Source: CAZXFH01 sp964640055 (GTDB lineage Bacteria; Fidelibacterota; UBA2242; JAFGTP01). From it: a stretch of 64,000 bases of DNA. Under the pieces are notes generated by a model, which saw nothing but the letters and a program-made list of their open reading frames with translations, was not told where the DNA came from and did not search any database. The translations under genes were made by a program, and so were the position numbers. Position 1 is the first letter of the stretch; every line of letters starts with the position of its first letter. Shown piece after piece: positions 45,894 through 55,286 of the stretch. Location of the stretch: NCBI GenBank assembly GCA_964640055.1, contig CAZXFH010000007.1, positions 28,721 to 92,720 on the forward strand, read 5' to 3'.

Positions 45894-46214
45894 GTACCTA
45901 TGTCCCGATTTTTAATAGAATTGATGGAAGGCTCTTGTTATATTACAAATATATCAATTCCCCATGTAAGACGGTTCAATTTAAAATAATGAGTAAATAT
46001 CTGCAATAAAAAATTAATATTTCCTTACCGAATTATTTATCTGATCTTTTTAAATATATATCGAAATTATCCTTATAGAACTGATGAACCAGGGGTTTAA
46101 TAATATATCAATTGTCCGCCCCCGGATTTAATCGGAGAGCAGGGTGCCTGATTTTATGATGCCCTTGATCAAAGGCTGGCGAAGATTTCGATTGGTCTGG
46201 TAAATATGGCATCC
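45894..46214. other. AT-rich intergenic region
   Basis: 321 bp between two minus-strand genes, rich in A/T, with no gene, obvious hairpin or recognisable regulatory element. The promoter of the 88-aa gene and the end of the M24 gene must lie in it. Confidence 0.4.
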
Positions 46215-47393
46215 TCAAATGAGAATAAGTTTTTTCTGCGGGTGGGAGAGGTATTCGGCACCTTTTTCAGTAACCACCACCATCTCCTCAATGGTGACCA
46301 CGCCCCGTCCGGGAACGGTCAGGCGGGGTTCAATGGTAAACACCATATTTTTTTCCAGTTTCTGGAAGGGCTTTTCAGCATATTTTTCCCAGGCGGGGCC
46401 CAGGAGCGCGGTGCCGTCATGGGAAAAGCGTCCCACCTGATGTCCCAGGGCGTGGGGAAATTCATCATAACCATTATCAGCCAGAATCTGGCGGGAGAGC
46501 TTATCGATCTCTTGACCCTGGACACCGGGTTGCATAGCCTTGCGGGATTTCTCTATGGCCCGGATAATGGTATCAAAGCCTTTTTCAACTTCCGGCGGAG
46601 CCTCATTTTCATCCGGTTTGAGGATATAAAAAGTACGCTGCATATCGGAACAGTAATCCTGATATTTGACCCCGAAATCCATGTTCAATACCATTCCGGG
46701 TTCGACTTTTTGCTCCGAGGGTGCATAATGGGCTTCCGCAGTTTTCGGGCCGGCGAAGACGCCCGGGCAAACGGTCTCTTCCCAGGCCAGACCCAGTCCC
46801 TTGTTTTTGACCTTTTCCTTCATGAAAGCTGCGATTTCGCGCTCGGTTTGACCGGGTTTAAGAAAGTGGCTGACCGCAGTATAGATCTCTTCAGTAACCC
46901 GGATGGCCTGCCGGATATTTTCTAATTCGTAAGCGGATTTTCTCTCCCGCAAGGCCGAAATTATCCGCTCTGCTGACATGATCCGGTCGGCCATACCGAT
47001 TTCACAGAGGATATCTTCCAGGGTGAGATACATTCCATGGGTAATGCCGTCACAAATCTCACTGCCGATGGAATAGTTTACCGCAATACTTTGGGGGTTG
47101 AGTTTTTGCAGGTAGTCCTGCAGCGGTTTTTTCACCCCTTCCACATAATCTACGACCTGGGCATAGGCCTGAGTTTCCGCCACGGTCTCTTTATCATAAC
47201 GGCCCACAATGGCGTGACTACCGCCCCTTTTATCGATAATAAAGGCGGAGTGCCAGGTCACGTCAGCTGGTATCAGGAAAGGCAGGACCGGATCGCCATT
47301 GAGCCCGCTCTCGCGCACAAAAGTAATCCAGCAATCCACGTCCAGTTCCCGGAGTAACTGTTTGGCTTGTTTGACTTTTTCTTTGATCAGCAT
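46215..47393 (-). CDS. M24-family metallopeptidase (Xaa-Pro aminopeptidase-like)
   Basis: Predicted cytoplasmic dimetal aminopeptidase of the pita-bread fold, 392 aa, cleaving N-terminal residues before proline. The N-terminal creatinase-like domain is about 1-160; the catalytic domain about 165-385. Metal ligands in order: Asp in NMDFGVKYQDYCSDMQRTF (two Asp), His in HALGHQVGRFSHDG, Glu in FTIEPRLTVPG, Glu in VVTIEEMVVVTE. All five are present. RBS AGGAGA upstream. It is a stand-alone gene on the minus strand. Confidence 0.9.
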   Translation of the reverse strand: MLIKEKVKQAKQLLRELDVDCWITFVRESGLNGDPVLPFLIPADVTWHSAFIIDKRGGSHAIVGRYDKETVAETQAYAQVVDYVEGVKKPLQDYLQKLNPQSIAVNYSIGSEICDGITHGMYLTLEDILCEIGMADRIMSAERIISALRERKSAYELENIRQAIRVTEEIYTAVSHFLKPGQTEREIAAFMKEKVKNKGLGLAWEETVCPGVFAGPKTAEAHYAPSEQKVEPGMVLNMDFGVKYQDYCSDMQRTFYILKPDENEAPPEVEKGFDTIIRAIEKSRKAMQPGVQGQEIDKLSRQILADNGYDEFPHALGHQVGRFSHDGTALLGPAWEKYAEKPFQKLEKNMVFTIEPRLTVPGRGVVTIEEMVVVTEKGAEYLSHPQKKLILI

Positions 47394-48048
47394 GATGGGA
47401 TAATCTCCTGTTAATGATTAGTTTTATTAATTGTGGGTTGCATAAATTTGACTGCCATACATTAGCCCCAACTATGTTAATTGACCCGCCTGCGAAAAGC
47501 AAGGGTTTTAATAAAATGAATTTGTAACGCTGGTATATAACCCTTCTGGTTAGGATTTGTTTACCCGGAACAATTTACAAATTTTGTTTTGATATTGGAG
47601 GTTCGCCCGAAAAGCTGTACCCGCAGGAGACTCAATAACGACCGAATGATCATCAGGTTGATTAGAGTTGGGGGAATCAAGCAAATGATCCCGTGCCCAG
47701 CGGTGTATATTTAGTTCAATTAACCAGCAAAAAGTAGCATGGCTTTACCAAGATATTGGTAATGAAGTAAAGCTGCCGGATATGGGGGTATCACCTGTAA
47801 ATCGGATGACTGGCATGCAGGACTCACTCCCTGACCCCGGCTTGCTGTTTTTCCAACCAAAAAGCATCCAATGACCGGCCTGGGGGTTGCTTTAACCGGC
47901 AGATTACTGGGGCGTAATACGGCATAAAGGTCAGCCGGGCATTGGGCCAGGTAGGCTTACTTTTGTGAATGAGGAACATACTAAATTTTATCTTGTATAT
48001 TAGCTATAATCCACTTAATCTAAAAGATTGAAAATAGAATGGGATCAG
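47394..48048. other. Divergent intergenic region, with possible decayed coding stretch
   Basis: 655 bp between the leftward M24 gene and the rightward fatty-acid-kinase fusion, so promoters for both are expected. A plus-strand frame of about 65 codons is open around 47690-47880 (reading ...WLYQDIGNEVKLPDMGVSP...) without a start codon and RBS, possibly a gene relic. I see no riboswitch or terminator I can support. Confidence 0.35.
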
Positions 48049-49839
48049 ATGCAAATAAAATATATTGATGGTTTTCGATTTTCAAGAGCGATCATGGCCG
48101 GTGCCCGGCGGGTATTCGACCGTCAGGATTATCTGAATAAAATTAATGTCTATCCGGTTCCGGATGCAGACACCGGCACCAATATGGCCGCGACCTTAAG
48201 GGCTATGGTGCAGACCCTTTCAGGACACGCTTCGCCTTCGATCACTAGTACCAGCAAGTTAGCCGCGGAGTCCGCTTTGCTGGGTGCTCACGGGAATAGC
48301 GGTGTGATCCTGGCCCAGTTTTTTTACGGACTGTCCAATGAAATGGGCAATGAAATCCGCATGAGCACCGACCGGTTCGGGAAGGCCGTAAAAAATGCGA
48401 TTCACTACGCTTATGAGGCCTTAACCCATCCCGAAGAGGGCACCATCCTCAGTGTAATCAAGGATTGGGCCATGAGTGTTTACGAAAACCGCCAGCGGGA
48501 ACGGGATTTCAGTAGTTTGCTGGAGCATTCTCTGCAGGCTGCCCGAAAATCCCTGGCTAAAACCAAGACCACCCTGCAAGCCATGCGCAGCGCCAGGGTC
48601 GTGGATGCCGGCGCCCAGGGTTTTGTCGATTTTATGGAAGGCGTGGTTCATTTTATTTCCCAGGGCCGCTTGCGGGATATTGCGCAGTACCAGACCCCCC
48701 AGATCAAGGAAATACCCCATACAACCACGTCAATTAAAGAGATCAAGTACCGTTATTGCACAGAGTGCCTGATTGAAGGGCAACAAATCGATCATAACCA
48801 ACTCCGTCAAACGCTTAAGGGCCATGGTGATTCAATTGTGATTGCCGGTTCAGACCGCTTGATCCGGATGCATATCCATACCAATCAACCCGCTGAAGTG
48901 TATGCCCATGTGAAGGATTTTGGTACCCTGAGTCAACTGAAGGCGGATGATATGATCAAACAATATCAGGTGACCCATTCCAAGCATCCTTCAATTGCCT
49001 TGGTCACCGATTCGGCCTGTGACTTGCCGCCGGAGTTCATTGATCAACATGATATTCACATCATTCCCGTGCGGATCTCCTTTGGCGCCTCTACCTTTCT
49101 CGATAAAATCACCTTAAGCCCGGATCATTTTTATGAGATGATGGAAACCAATCCCCATCATCCGGTTACCTCGCAACCGCCGCCGGCTGATTTTAAAAAT
49201 CTGTATAGCTTTTTGCTTTCCCATTATGATTCAATCATCTCCGTCCATCTAACCGGTGCGGCCAGTGGCACCTGTCGCAATGCCCGGGATGCGGCGCGTA
49301 CCTTTCCACGGCGCAAGATTTCAGTTATTGACGGCAAATCTCTTTCGATTAATTTGGGGTTTTTAGTCGAAGAAGGCGCCCGCCTGATCGCCGCCGGCAA
49401 AACCCACGCTGAGGTGGTCTCCGCAATCAGATCCCGCCGCAACCGCCACCAGATCTTTGTCAGTATTCCCAGTCTGAAATACCTGATGAAAAGTGGGCGG
49501 GTGAGCAAAGCCAAAGGAGTGCTGGCCAAACTATTTAATATAAAGCCCATCTTGAATCTGGATGAGCGTGGTATGCCTCAGCACTATGGCAAGAGCTTTA
49601 GCTGGCGGGGTGCCAATCAGAAAGTATTGCAATATATCCGGGAGCTGGTGAGCGATAAAAAGAATCTGAGATTTAAAGTAACCCAGGTCCAAGCACCTGC
49701 GGTTGCTCAGCACTTTGTCACTCAAATCAAACAACAATTTATGGTGGATCATGTGCCGGTTCTACCGGCTTCGCCGGTATTGGGCGCTCATGCCGGTAAA
49801 GGGGCCGCGGCCATCGGTGTAACCTGGGATGAAGCATGA
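48049..49839 (+). CDS. Fatty acid kinase fusion: DhaL/DAK2 (FakA-like) + DegV (FakB-like)
   Basis: 596-aa fusion. The DhaL/DAK2 kinase domain (about 10-200) has NKINVYPVPDADTGTNM, which supplies metal-chelating Asp residues, and AHGNSGVILAQFFYG. A middle FakA-type domain (about 225-315) carries KYRYCTECLIEG and IRMHIHTNQPAEVYAH. The DegV domain (about 320-596) starts SIALVTDSACDLPPEFID and contains a fatty-acid-binding fold (SVHLTGAASGTCRNAR). In Firmicutes, FakA phosphorylates a fatty acid bound by a separate FakB; here both seem joined. The ATG at 48049 is preferred over a TTG at 48028. Its stop overlaps plsY as ATGA, which uses acyl-phosphate, so the two probably act in series. Confidence 0.9.
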   Translation: MQIKYIDGFRFSRAIMAGARRVFDRQDYLNKINVYPVPDADTGTNMAATLRAMVQTLSGHASPSITSTSKLAAESALLGAHGNSGVILAQFFYGLSNEMGNEIRMSTDRFGKAVKNAIHYAYEALTHPEEGTILSVIKDWAMSVYENRQRERDFSSLLEHSLQAARKSLAKTKTTLQAMRSARVVDAGAQGFVDFMEGVVHFISQGRLRDIAQYQTPQIKEIPHTTTSIKEIKYRYCTECLIEGQQIDHNQLRQTLKGHGDSIVIAGSDRLIRMHIHTNQPAEVYAHVKDFGTLSQLKADDMIKQYQVTHSKHPSIALVTDSACDLPPEFIDQHDIHIIPVRISFGASTFLDKITLSPDHFYEMMETNPHHPVTSQPPPADFKNLYSFLLSHYDSIISVHLTGAASGTCRNARDAARTFPRRKISVIDGKSLSINLGFLVEEGARLIAAGKTHAEVVSAIRSRRNRHQIFVSIPSLKYLMKSGRVSKAKGVLAKLFNIKPILNLDERGMPQHYGKSFSWRGANQKVLQYIRELVSDKKNLRFKVTQVQAPAVAQHFVTQIKQQFMVDHVPVLPASPVLGAHAGKGAAAIGVTWDEA

Positions 49840-50492
49840 TTTCCTTGGCAGCGATATTAATATTGAGTTATTTGACGGGGTCCATCCCCGCCAGTATTAT
49901 TGCCGGAAAACTTTTAAAAGGCATTGATGTGCGTGATTATGGCTCTGGCAATGCCGGCGGCACCAACGCCTTCCGGGTTTTGGGCTGGCGGGCCGGACTG
50001 GTGGTTTCCCTTTTTGATATTGCCAAAGGCGGCTTTGCGGTGCTGGTCATATCGCAATTGCGCATTGACGGATTGCCCTTTGCGAGTCCTGCTTTGGTCC
50101 AGATTTTAGCCGGGGTATGTGCGATACTGGGACATAGTTTTACTATTTTTGCCGGATTCAAAGGCGGCAAGGGCGTCGCCACCGGCGCAGGTATGATCGC
50201 GGCCCTTTATCCCATAGCATTTCTGATTTGTTTGACCATTTTCGCCTTGATCCTGTTATTCACAGGGATCGTTTCCATCGCCTCCATTTCAGCCGCCATC
50301 GCGTTGCCTTTTATTTTAGTAGTCGTCCGTTCGGTCTTTGGTCAGCCCATTGATCCGGCGTTGCTGATCTTCAGCATTATCATTCCCTTTTTTATTATTT
50401 TTACCCACCGCACCAATATCCGTCGTCTGTTCAAAGGTGAGGAGAAGCGGTTTGAGAATATTGCTATTTTTCGTAACAAAAAGGCCAAATAA
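49836..50492 (+). CDS. plsY: Glycerol-3-phosphate acyltransferase PlsY
   Basis: Inner-membrane enzyme that acylates glycerol 3-phosphate with acyl-phosphate to make lysophosphatidate, 218 aa. Hallmarks: YLTGSIPASIIAGKLLKGIDVRDYGSGNAGGTNAFRVLG, DIAKGG, and HSFTIFAGFKGGKGVATGAG (glycine-rich phosphate loop), plus a C-terminal THRTNIRRLFKGEEKRF. Seven or so membrane segments. It is translationally coupled to the fatty-acid-kinase fusion, which would produce its acyl-phosphate donor. plsX is not in the window. Confidence 0.96.
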   Translation: MISLAAILILSYLTGSIPASIIAGKLLKGIDVRDYGSGNAGGTNAFRVLGWRAGLVVSLFDIAKGGFAVLVISQLRIDGLPFASPALVQILAGVCAILGHSFTIFAGFKGGKGVATGAGMIAALYPIAFLICLTIFALILLFTGIVSIASISAAIALPFILVVVRSVFGQPIDPALLIFSIIIPFFIIFTHRTNIRRLFKGEEKRFENIAIFRNKKAK

Positions 50493-50513
50493 AAGCATAA
50501 GTTTTAGCTAACT

Positions 50514-51746
50514 ATGCGCCAGTTGGGTATGTGTATTAAAAAATGGTTACTAATACTGCTTTTTGTGCTTGGTGGGATCCTCAGCATTCCTGCGCAGCTT
50601 CCCTCTGCAGATTTCGAAATTGTGGAAAGCGTGCCGCTGGAAACCGAGCTGGATAATCCCGACATTCGCAATACCACCACAGTCTGGCTGGAAATGTTGA
50701 CGGCGGCGCAACACTCCATTGATATTGAACAGTTTTATATTTCCAATCATAAGAACAGCGATTTAGAAAAGGTGCTGCAAGTATTGGAAGCCCGCGCCGC
50801 TGAAGGAGTACCGGTCAGAATTATTGTTGAGGCCCGCATGGCGGCAACCTATCCCGCCCCGCTGCAGCGGCTGGCGTCACATGCCAATATTTCTATCCGG
50901 GAAATGGCTGCCTTTCATACCCGGCAGGGGGTCCAGCACAGCAAGTTTTTTGTTGTGGATCAGGAGCGGGTGTTTATCGGCAGCCAGAATTTTGACTGGC
51001 GGGCTCTCCAGCATATCCACGAAATCGGATTCTCTATCCGGCAAGCCGCTTTTGCACAGGTAATGACGGAAATATTTAACCTGGATTGGCAACAGGCGCA
51101 AACCGGGGAATTACAGGATATGACGGCCACCGATATCCCGCAATTGTATACTTTGGCATCAGAAAAACAGGCGCCAATTCAATTTTTTGCCAGTGCCAGC
51201 CCACCGGGAAATTATCCGGATCCCTTTATCAGAGATGAACAGGCTATTCTACAAACCATCAGTGAAGCAGAGGAGCGTATCTGTATCCAACTGCTTTCTT
51301 ATTCGCCCGCCACATCCCAAAAGGAATACTATGCTGTTCTGGATAATGCGCTGCGGCAAGCAGCCTTGCGAGGGGTAGAAGTGCAACTCCTGCTCTCCGA
51401 CTGGTGTCAAAAACCCTCTGAAATGCCCTATTTGAAAAGTTTGACTGTGCTGCCCAATATCACCGTCAAATTGAGTACCATACCACAATATTCCGGCGGT
51501 TATATTCCCTATGCGCGGGTGGAACATTGCAAATATATGCTGGTGGATGATCAGTATGTCTGGATCGGCACCAGCAATTGGAAAAAAAACTATTTCTATG
51601 GCTCACGCAATCTGGGCGTGGTGGTGATCAGTCCGGCGGTCAATCGCTTACTGCGCCGGGTTTTTCTGCAAAGCTGGCAAGGACCTTACAGCTGGGCCGT
51701 CAACCCGCAAAAGGATTATCAACCCAAACAGTATGGTGAACGATAA
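50514..51746 (+). CDS. Exported phospholipase D-family protein (PLD3/4-like)
   Basis: Two-HKD phospholipase D superfamily protein, 410 aa, with signal peptide or membrane anchor (about 10-28). Catalytic motifs HSKFFVVD (H142, K144, D149) and HCKYMLVD (H338, K340, D345), each followed by IGSQNFDWRA or IGTSNW. The N-terminal VESVPLETELDNP...TTTVWLEMLTAAQHSIDIEQFYIS has the layout of the PLD3/PLD4 or vaccinia K4-like branch rather than classical cardiolipin synthase. It could hydrolyse phosphodiesters of lipids or nucleic acids outside the cytoplasm. Lies 21 bp after plsY, so a lipid role is possible but unproven. Confidence 0.8.
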   Translation: MRQLGMCIKKWLLILLFVLGGILSIPAQLPSADFEIVESVPLETELDNPDIRNTTTVWLEMLTAAQHSIDIEQFYISNHKNSDLEKVLQVLEARAAEGVPVRIIVEARMAATYPAPLQRLASHANISIREMAAFHTRQGVQHSKFFVVDQERVFIGSQNFDWRALQHIHEIGFSIRQAAFAQVMTEIFNLDWQQAQTGELQDMTATDIPQLYTLASEKQAPIQFFASASPPGNYPDPFIRDEQAILQTISEAEERICIQLLSYSPATSQKEYYAVLDNALRQAALRGVEVQLLLSDWCQKPSEMPYLKSLTVLPNITVKLSTIPQYSGGYIPYARVEHCKYMLVDDQYVWIGTSNWKKNYFYGSRNLGVVVISPAVNRLLRRVFLQSWQGPYSWAVNPQKDYQPKQYGER

Positions 51747-51923
51747 TCAGAAAAGAATGTTGCTTTGATCACAATGCCCCCCAATTCAAAGACTTATCTT
51801 ACATCATCCCATATTCGGGCACCGGCAGTTGAATTTGTCCGGATATGATGTTATTTTTGGGTGTCATTGAACCATGATTTTTCCGGCGTGGGAAGAAATA
51901 AATTTTTGGAAAGGGGAATCGTA

Positions 51924-52928
51924 ATGAAAAAATATCAGATATGGGGACTATTAATTTTGTTGGCCGTTTTTTTGGCCTGTGAAACCACCACTCCCAACGA
52001 TGAGGAAGAAGAAGACCTGACACCGCCAGCCGTACCAACCGGTCTGGCCCTTGATCAGGACAATACCGCTGAGGATATTATCGCCCTGACCTGGGATGCT
52101 AATCAAGAATCGGATTTGCAGGGCTACCGACTGTACCGCGCGGAAAATGACACCCAGGAATTTGCCATATTGGCGACTGTAGGCGATGATGTTACCCAGT
52201 ATACTGATCAAAATTTGAGTTATGATACGCTCTATTACTACACTCTGACAGCCTTTGATAACGATAATAATGAAAGCGCCAGAAGTGAACCGCTCAGTTA
52301 TCAACCGGTGAATGTCTATGCCCCGGCTGTTCCGAGTAATTTTAAAGTATACGGCTATAATTTGCCTAACGAAGATCCGAAAATAGAATTGACCTGGCAG
52401 GCCAACACAGAGACTGATTTTGACCGTTATAAGTTGTATAAAAGTGATCACCGGCCCTTTGCACCGGACACCAGTACTCTGTTAACCCAAACCACTGCCA
52501 CTCATTATGTGGATCAGGAAGTGAGCGTGGGTGTCACGGCCTATTATTTGCTGACTGCCGAGGATGTCGGTGGTAAGGAAAGCAATCCCACTGCCATTCA
52601 ATGGGATCAACCCCTGCCGCAACCCCAATTAACAGCGCCGGCCAACGACGCCACAGCCGATGATATGCGTCCCACCTTTCAATGGGACAAGGTGGAAGGG
52701 GCCACCAAATACGAGGTGATCGTTCAGACTTCAGCCTATAGCGGTGAGCTCTGGGTGGGAGAAGTAGAACAGCCCGCTAGTGGTGATACGGTCGAAAAAC
52801 GCATGGCCAGCGATCCGGGCCTGGAGGCTGATACTAAATATTACTGGAAAGTAGCGGTATTCTCTTCCGATAATACAGCTGCTAACTCCTATAGTGACAC
52901 CTATAGCTTCTGGACACCATCCAAATAG
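51924..52928 (+). CDS. Lipoprotein with fibronectin type III domains
   Basis: 334-aa lipoprotein; lipobox FLAC after a short hydrophobic segment (MKKYQIWGLLILLAVFLAC). The ATG at 51924 has AGGGGAA upstream; the longer frame is not needed. About residues 38-130 (PAVPTGLALDQDN...GYRLYRAE) and 138-235 (PAVPSNFKVYG...YKLYKSD) are Fn3 units; a third sandwich (about 240-330, PQLTAPANDATADDMRPTFQWD) resembles another Fn3 or Big-type domain. Probably surface or periplasmic structural protein. No genes with which to pair it. Confidence 0.8.
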   Translation: MKKYQIWGLLILLAVFLACETTTPNDEEEEDLTPPAVPTGLALDQDNTAEDIIALTWDANQESDLQGYRLYRAENDTQEFAILATVGDDVTQYTDQNLSYDTLYYYTLTAFDNDNNESARSEPLSYQPVNVYAPAVPSNFKVYGYNLPNEDPKIELTWQANTETDFDRYKLYKSDHRPFAPDTSTLLTQTTATHYVDQEVSVGVTAYYLLTAEDVGGKESNPTAIQWDQPLPQPQLTAPANDATADDMRPTFQWDKVEGATKYEVIVQTSAYSGELWVGEVEQPASGDTVEKRMASDPGLEADTKYYWKVAVFSSDNTAANSYSDTYSFWTPSK

Positions 52929-53126
52929 GACTTGTTCCTCAAAATTGTTGTCCACTAATTTGGATGAAGATTTGTTTACACTGAACGATATTTGGTGACA
53001 ATTTTCAGGCGTTAAGCCATAATATTACAAGATTAACCCTTTATTTTTCTTTAATATATCTTTATATTATAAACAGCGTAAGCGTTCATACTTGAGACAA
53101 TCAATATATTGACAGAAAGGTGTGAG

Positions 53127-55286
53127 ATGGGCAATTCAACGGATGATCAGCTCTATATTGTTATGCTCAGTATTCACGGGCTGATCCGCTCTGAAAATTT
53201 GGAGTTGGGTCGCGATGCGGATACCGGCGGTCAAATCCTGTATGTGATTGAATTGATGAAGGCCTTGTCCCGCAGTGAACAGGTCGCGCAAGTTGACTTG
53301 CTTACCCGGCAGATCAGGGATAAAAAAGTGTCAGACGAGTATGCCGAGCCCATTGATGAGTTGAACGACAAGGCACGTATTGTACGGATTGAATGCGGAC
53401 CGCGTCGCTATTTACGGAAAGAATCACTCTGGCCCTATCTGGATATATTTGTCGACAATGCCATTAAACATATCAATAAAACCGGTAGTCCTTCGGTCAT
53501 TCATGCTCACTATGCCGATGCCGGTTATGCGGGATCACAAATCGCACGGCTGCTGGAGGTGCCGTTTTTCTTTACCGGCCATTCTTTGGGACGGGTAAAA
53601 AAAGAGCGTTTGAAAGAAAAGGGCACTCCGGAACAAAAAATTGAAAAACAATATAAGATTACGACCCGGATTGAGGCGGAGGAAACTGCGCTGGATGTGG
53701 CGGATCAGGTAATTACCAGTACCCAGCAGGAGATCGAAGAACAGTATGTCATGTACAATAACTACCAGCCTAAAAAGATGAAATTATTGCCACCGGGCAT
53801 TGATCTGGATCGTTTTAATCCCCCGGGGAGAGGCCGTTATGATCCACCTTACCGGAAAGAAATCGACCGTTTTTTAAAGGACCCCAAAAAACCGCTGGTC
53901 TTGGGACTTTCCCGTCCGGATGAACGCAAGAATATCTGCAAATTAGTGGAAGCCTATGCCCAGAATGACGCGCTCCGTAAAAAAGCCAATTTAGCCATTA
54001 TTGCCGGCAGCCGGGATTATATCCCGGATATGGAAAGAGGGCCGCGCCAGGTGCTGACCCAATTGTTATTAACGATTGATAAATATGACCTGTATGGCTC
54101 AGTGGCCTATCCCAAAAAGAATAAACCCGAAGAAGTACCCCAAATCTATAAGTTGGCTTCCAAGCGCAAAGGTGTTTTTGTCAATCCGGCCTTGACAGAA
54201 CCTTTTGGATTGACCTTGGTGGAAGCCGGGGCTTGCGGACTGCCTCTGGTAGCGACCAAAGACGGCGGACCGCGGGATATTATTAATTTATGTAAGAATG
54301 GTTACTTGGTTGATCCCAATGATGCCGAGGAAATCGGAAAGCGCACTTTAGAGATTATCAAGGATCGTAATAAATGGAATAATCTTTCCCGCCGGGGCAA
54401 ACGCGGCGTGCGTAAACATTACACCTGGAAAGGCCATGTGGACAAGTACCTTAAAGATATTAAACGCCGTAAAAAGAAATATCACCGCCGCAAAGATTAT
54501 GACCTGCGACAAGCCCGCATGCTCAAGCTGGACCGCCTTTTAATCACCGATATAGACGATACCCTGATCGGTGATGATCAGGCCATGCAGGAATTGATGG
54601 ACAAATTATCCGATGCCAAAGGTAAAATCGGCTTCGGCATTGCCACGGGCCGGCGTATTGAAAGCGCCCGGAAGCTGCTCAAAGATAAGCATCTGCCGGC
54701 TCCGGATGTCTGGATTACCTCGGTGGGAACTGAGATCTATTATATGTCCAAAAAAGTAGCCGATCGCAGTTGGTCCAACCATCTGGATCATCAGTGGCAA
54801 CCGGATAAGATCCGGGAGATATTAAGTGATTTGGAGGGATTAACCCTTCAGCCAGAGAGAAACCAGAGAAAGTATAAGATCAGCTATTATCTGGATTCCT
54901 CCAGTGCTCCTTCCAAAGAGAAAATCCTGAAAATGATCCGCAATGAAGATCTGGCAGCCCGGGTTATATGCTCCCATGATAGTTTGCTGGATATTCTCCC
55001 TATCCGGGCCTCCAAGGGACATGCCATTCGGCATATTTCCATGAAATGGGAGATTTCACCGGAAAACATATTGGTCAGCGGAGATTCCGGCAATGATGAG
55101 GATATGTTAAAGGGGAACACGCTCGGAGTAGTGGTCGGTAATTACAGTGACGAAATTGAAAAATTAAGGGATACACCCCGCATTTATTTTGCCCAAGGAA
55201 AATATGCCCGCGGAATTTTGGAAGGCATGGACCACTACAACTTCTTAGGAAAAATTCAAATACCGGAGTCCAAGCATGATCAATAA
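53127..55286 (+). CDS. Sucrose-phosphate synthase with HAD phosphatase domain
   Basis: Predicted bifunctional enzyme, 719 aa, making sucrose from a nucleotide glucose and fructose 6-phosphate via sucrose 6-phosphate. The GT-B glycosyltransferase (about 10-450) has GRDADTGGQILYV, HAHYADAGYAGSQIARLL, FFTGHSLGRVK, LPPGIDLDRFNP and the E-x7-E motif EPFGLTLVE (E358, E366). The HAD sucrose-phosphate phosphatase (about 470-715) has DIDDT (D475, D477) and SGDSGNDEDML. The ATG at 53127 has AAAGGTGTGAG upstream. The stop overlaps the sucrose synthase start by 11 bases, giving a coupled sucrose pair. Confidence 0.92.
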   Translation: MGNSTDDQLYIVMLSIHGLIRSENLELGRDADTGGQILYVIELMKALSRSEQVAQVDLLTRQIRDKKVSDEYAEPIDELNDKARIVRIECGPRRYLRKESLWPYLDIFVDNAIKHINKTGSPSVIHAHYADAGYAGSQIARLLEVPFFFTGHSLGRVKKERLKEKGTPEQKIEKQYKITTRIEAEETALDVADQVITSTQQEIEEQYVMYNNYQPKKMKLLPPGIDLDRFNPPGRGRYDPPYRKEIDRFLKDPKKPLVLGLSRPDERKNICKLVEAYAQNDALRKKANLAIIAGSRDYIPDMERGPRQVLTQLLLTIDKYDLYGSVAYPKKNKPEEVPQIYKLASKRKGVFVNPALTEPFGLTLVEAGACGLPLVATKDGGPRDIINLCKNGYLVDPNDAEEIGKRTLEIIKDRNKWNNLSRRGKRGVRKHYTWKGHVDKYLKDIKRRKKKYHRRKDYDLRQARMLKLDRLLITDIDDTLIGDDQAMQELMDKLSDAKGKIGFGIATGRRIESARKLLKDKHLPAPDVWITSVGTEIYYMSKKVADRSWSNHLDHQWQPDKIREILSDLEGLTLQPERNQRKYKISYYLDSSSAPSKEKILKMIRNEDLAARVICSHDSLLDILPIRASKGHAIRHISMKWEISPENILVSGDSGNDEDMLKGNTLGVVVGNYSDEIEKLRDTPRIYFAQGKYARGILEGMDHYNFLGKIQIPESKHDQ

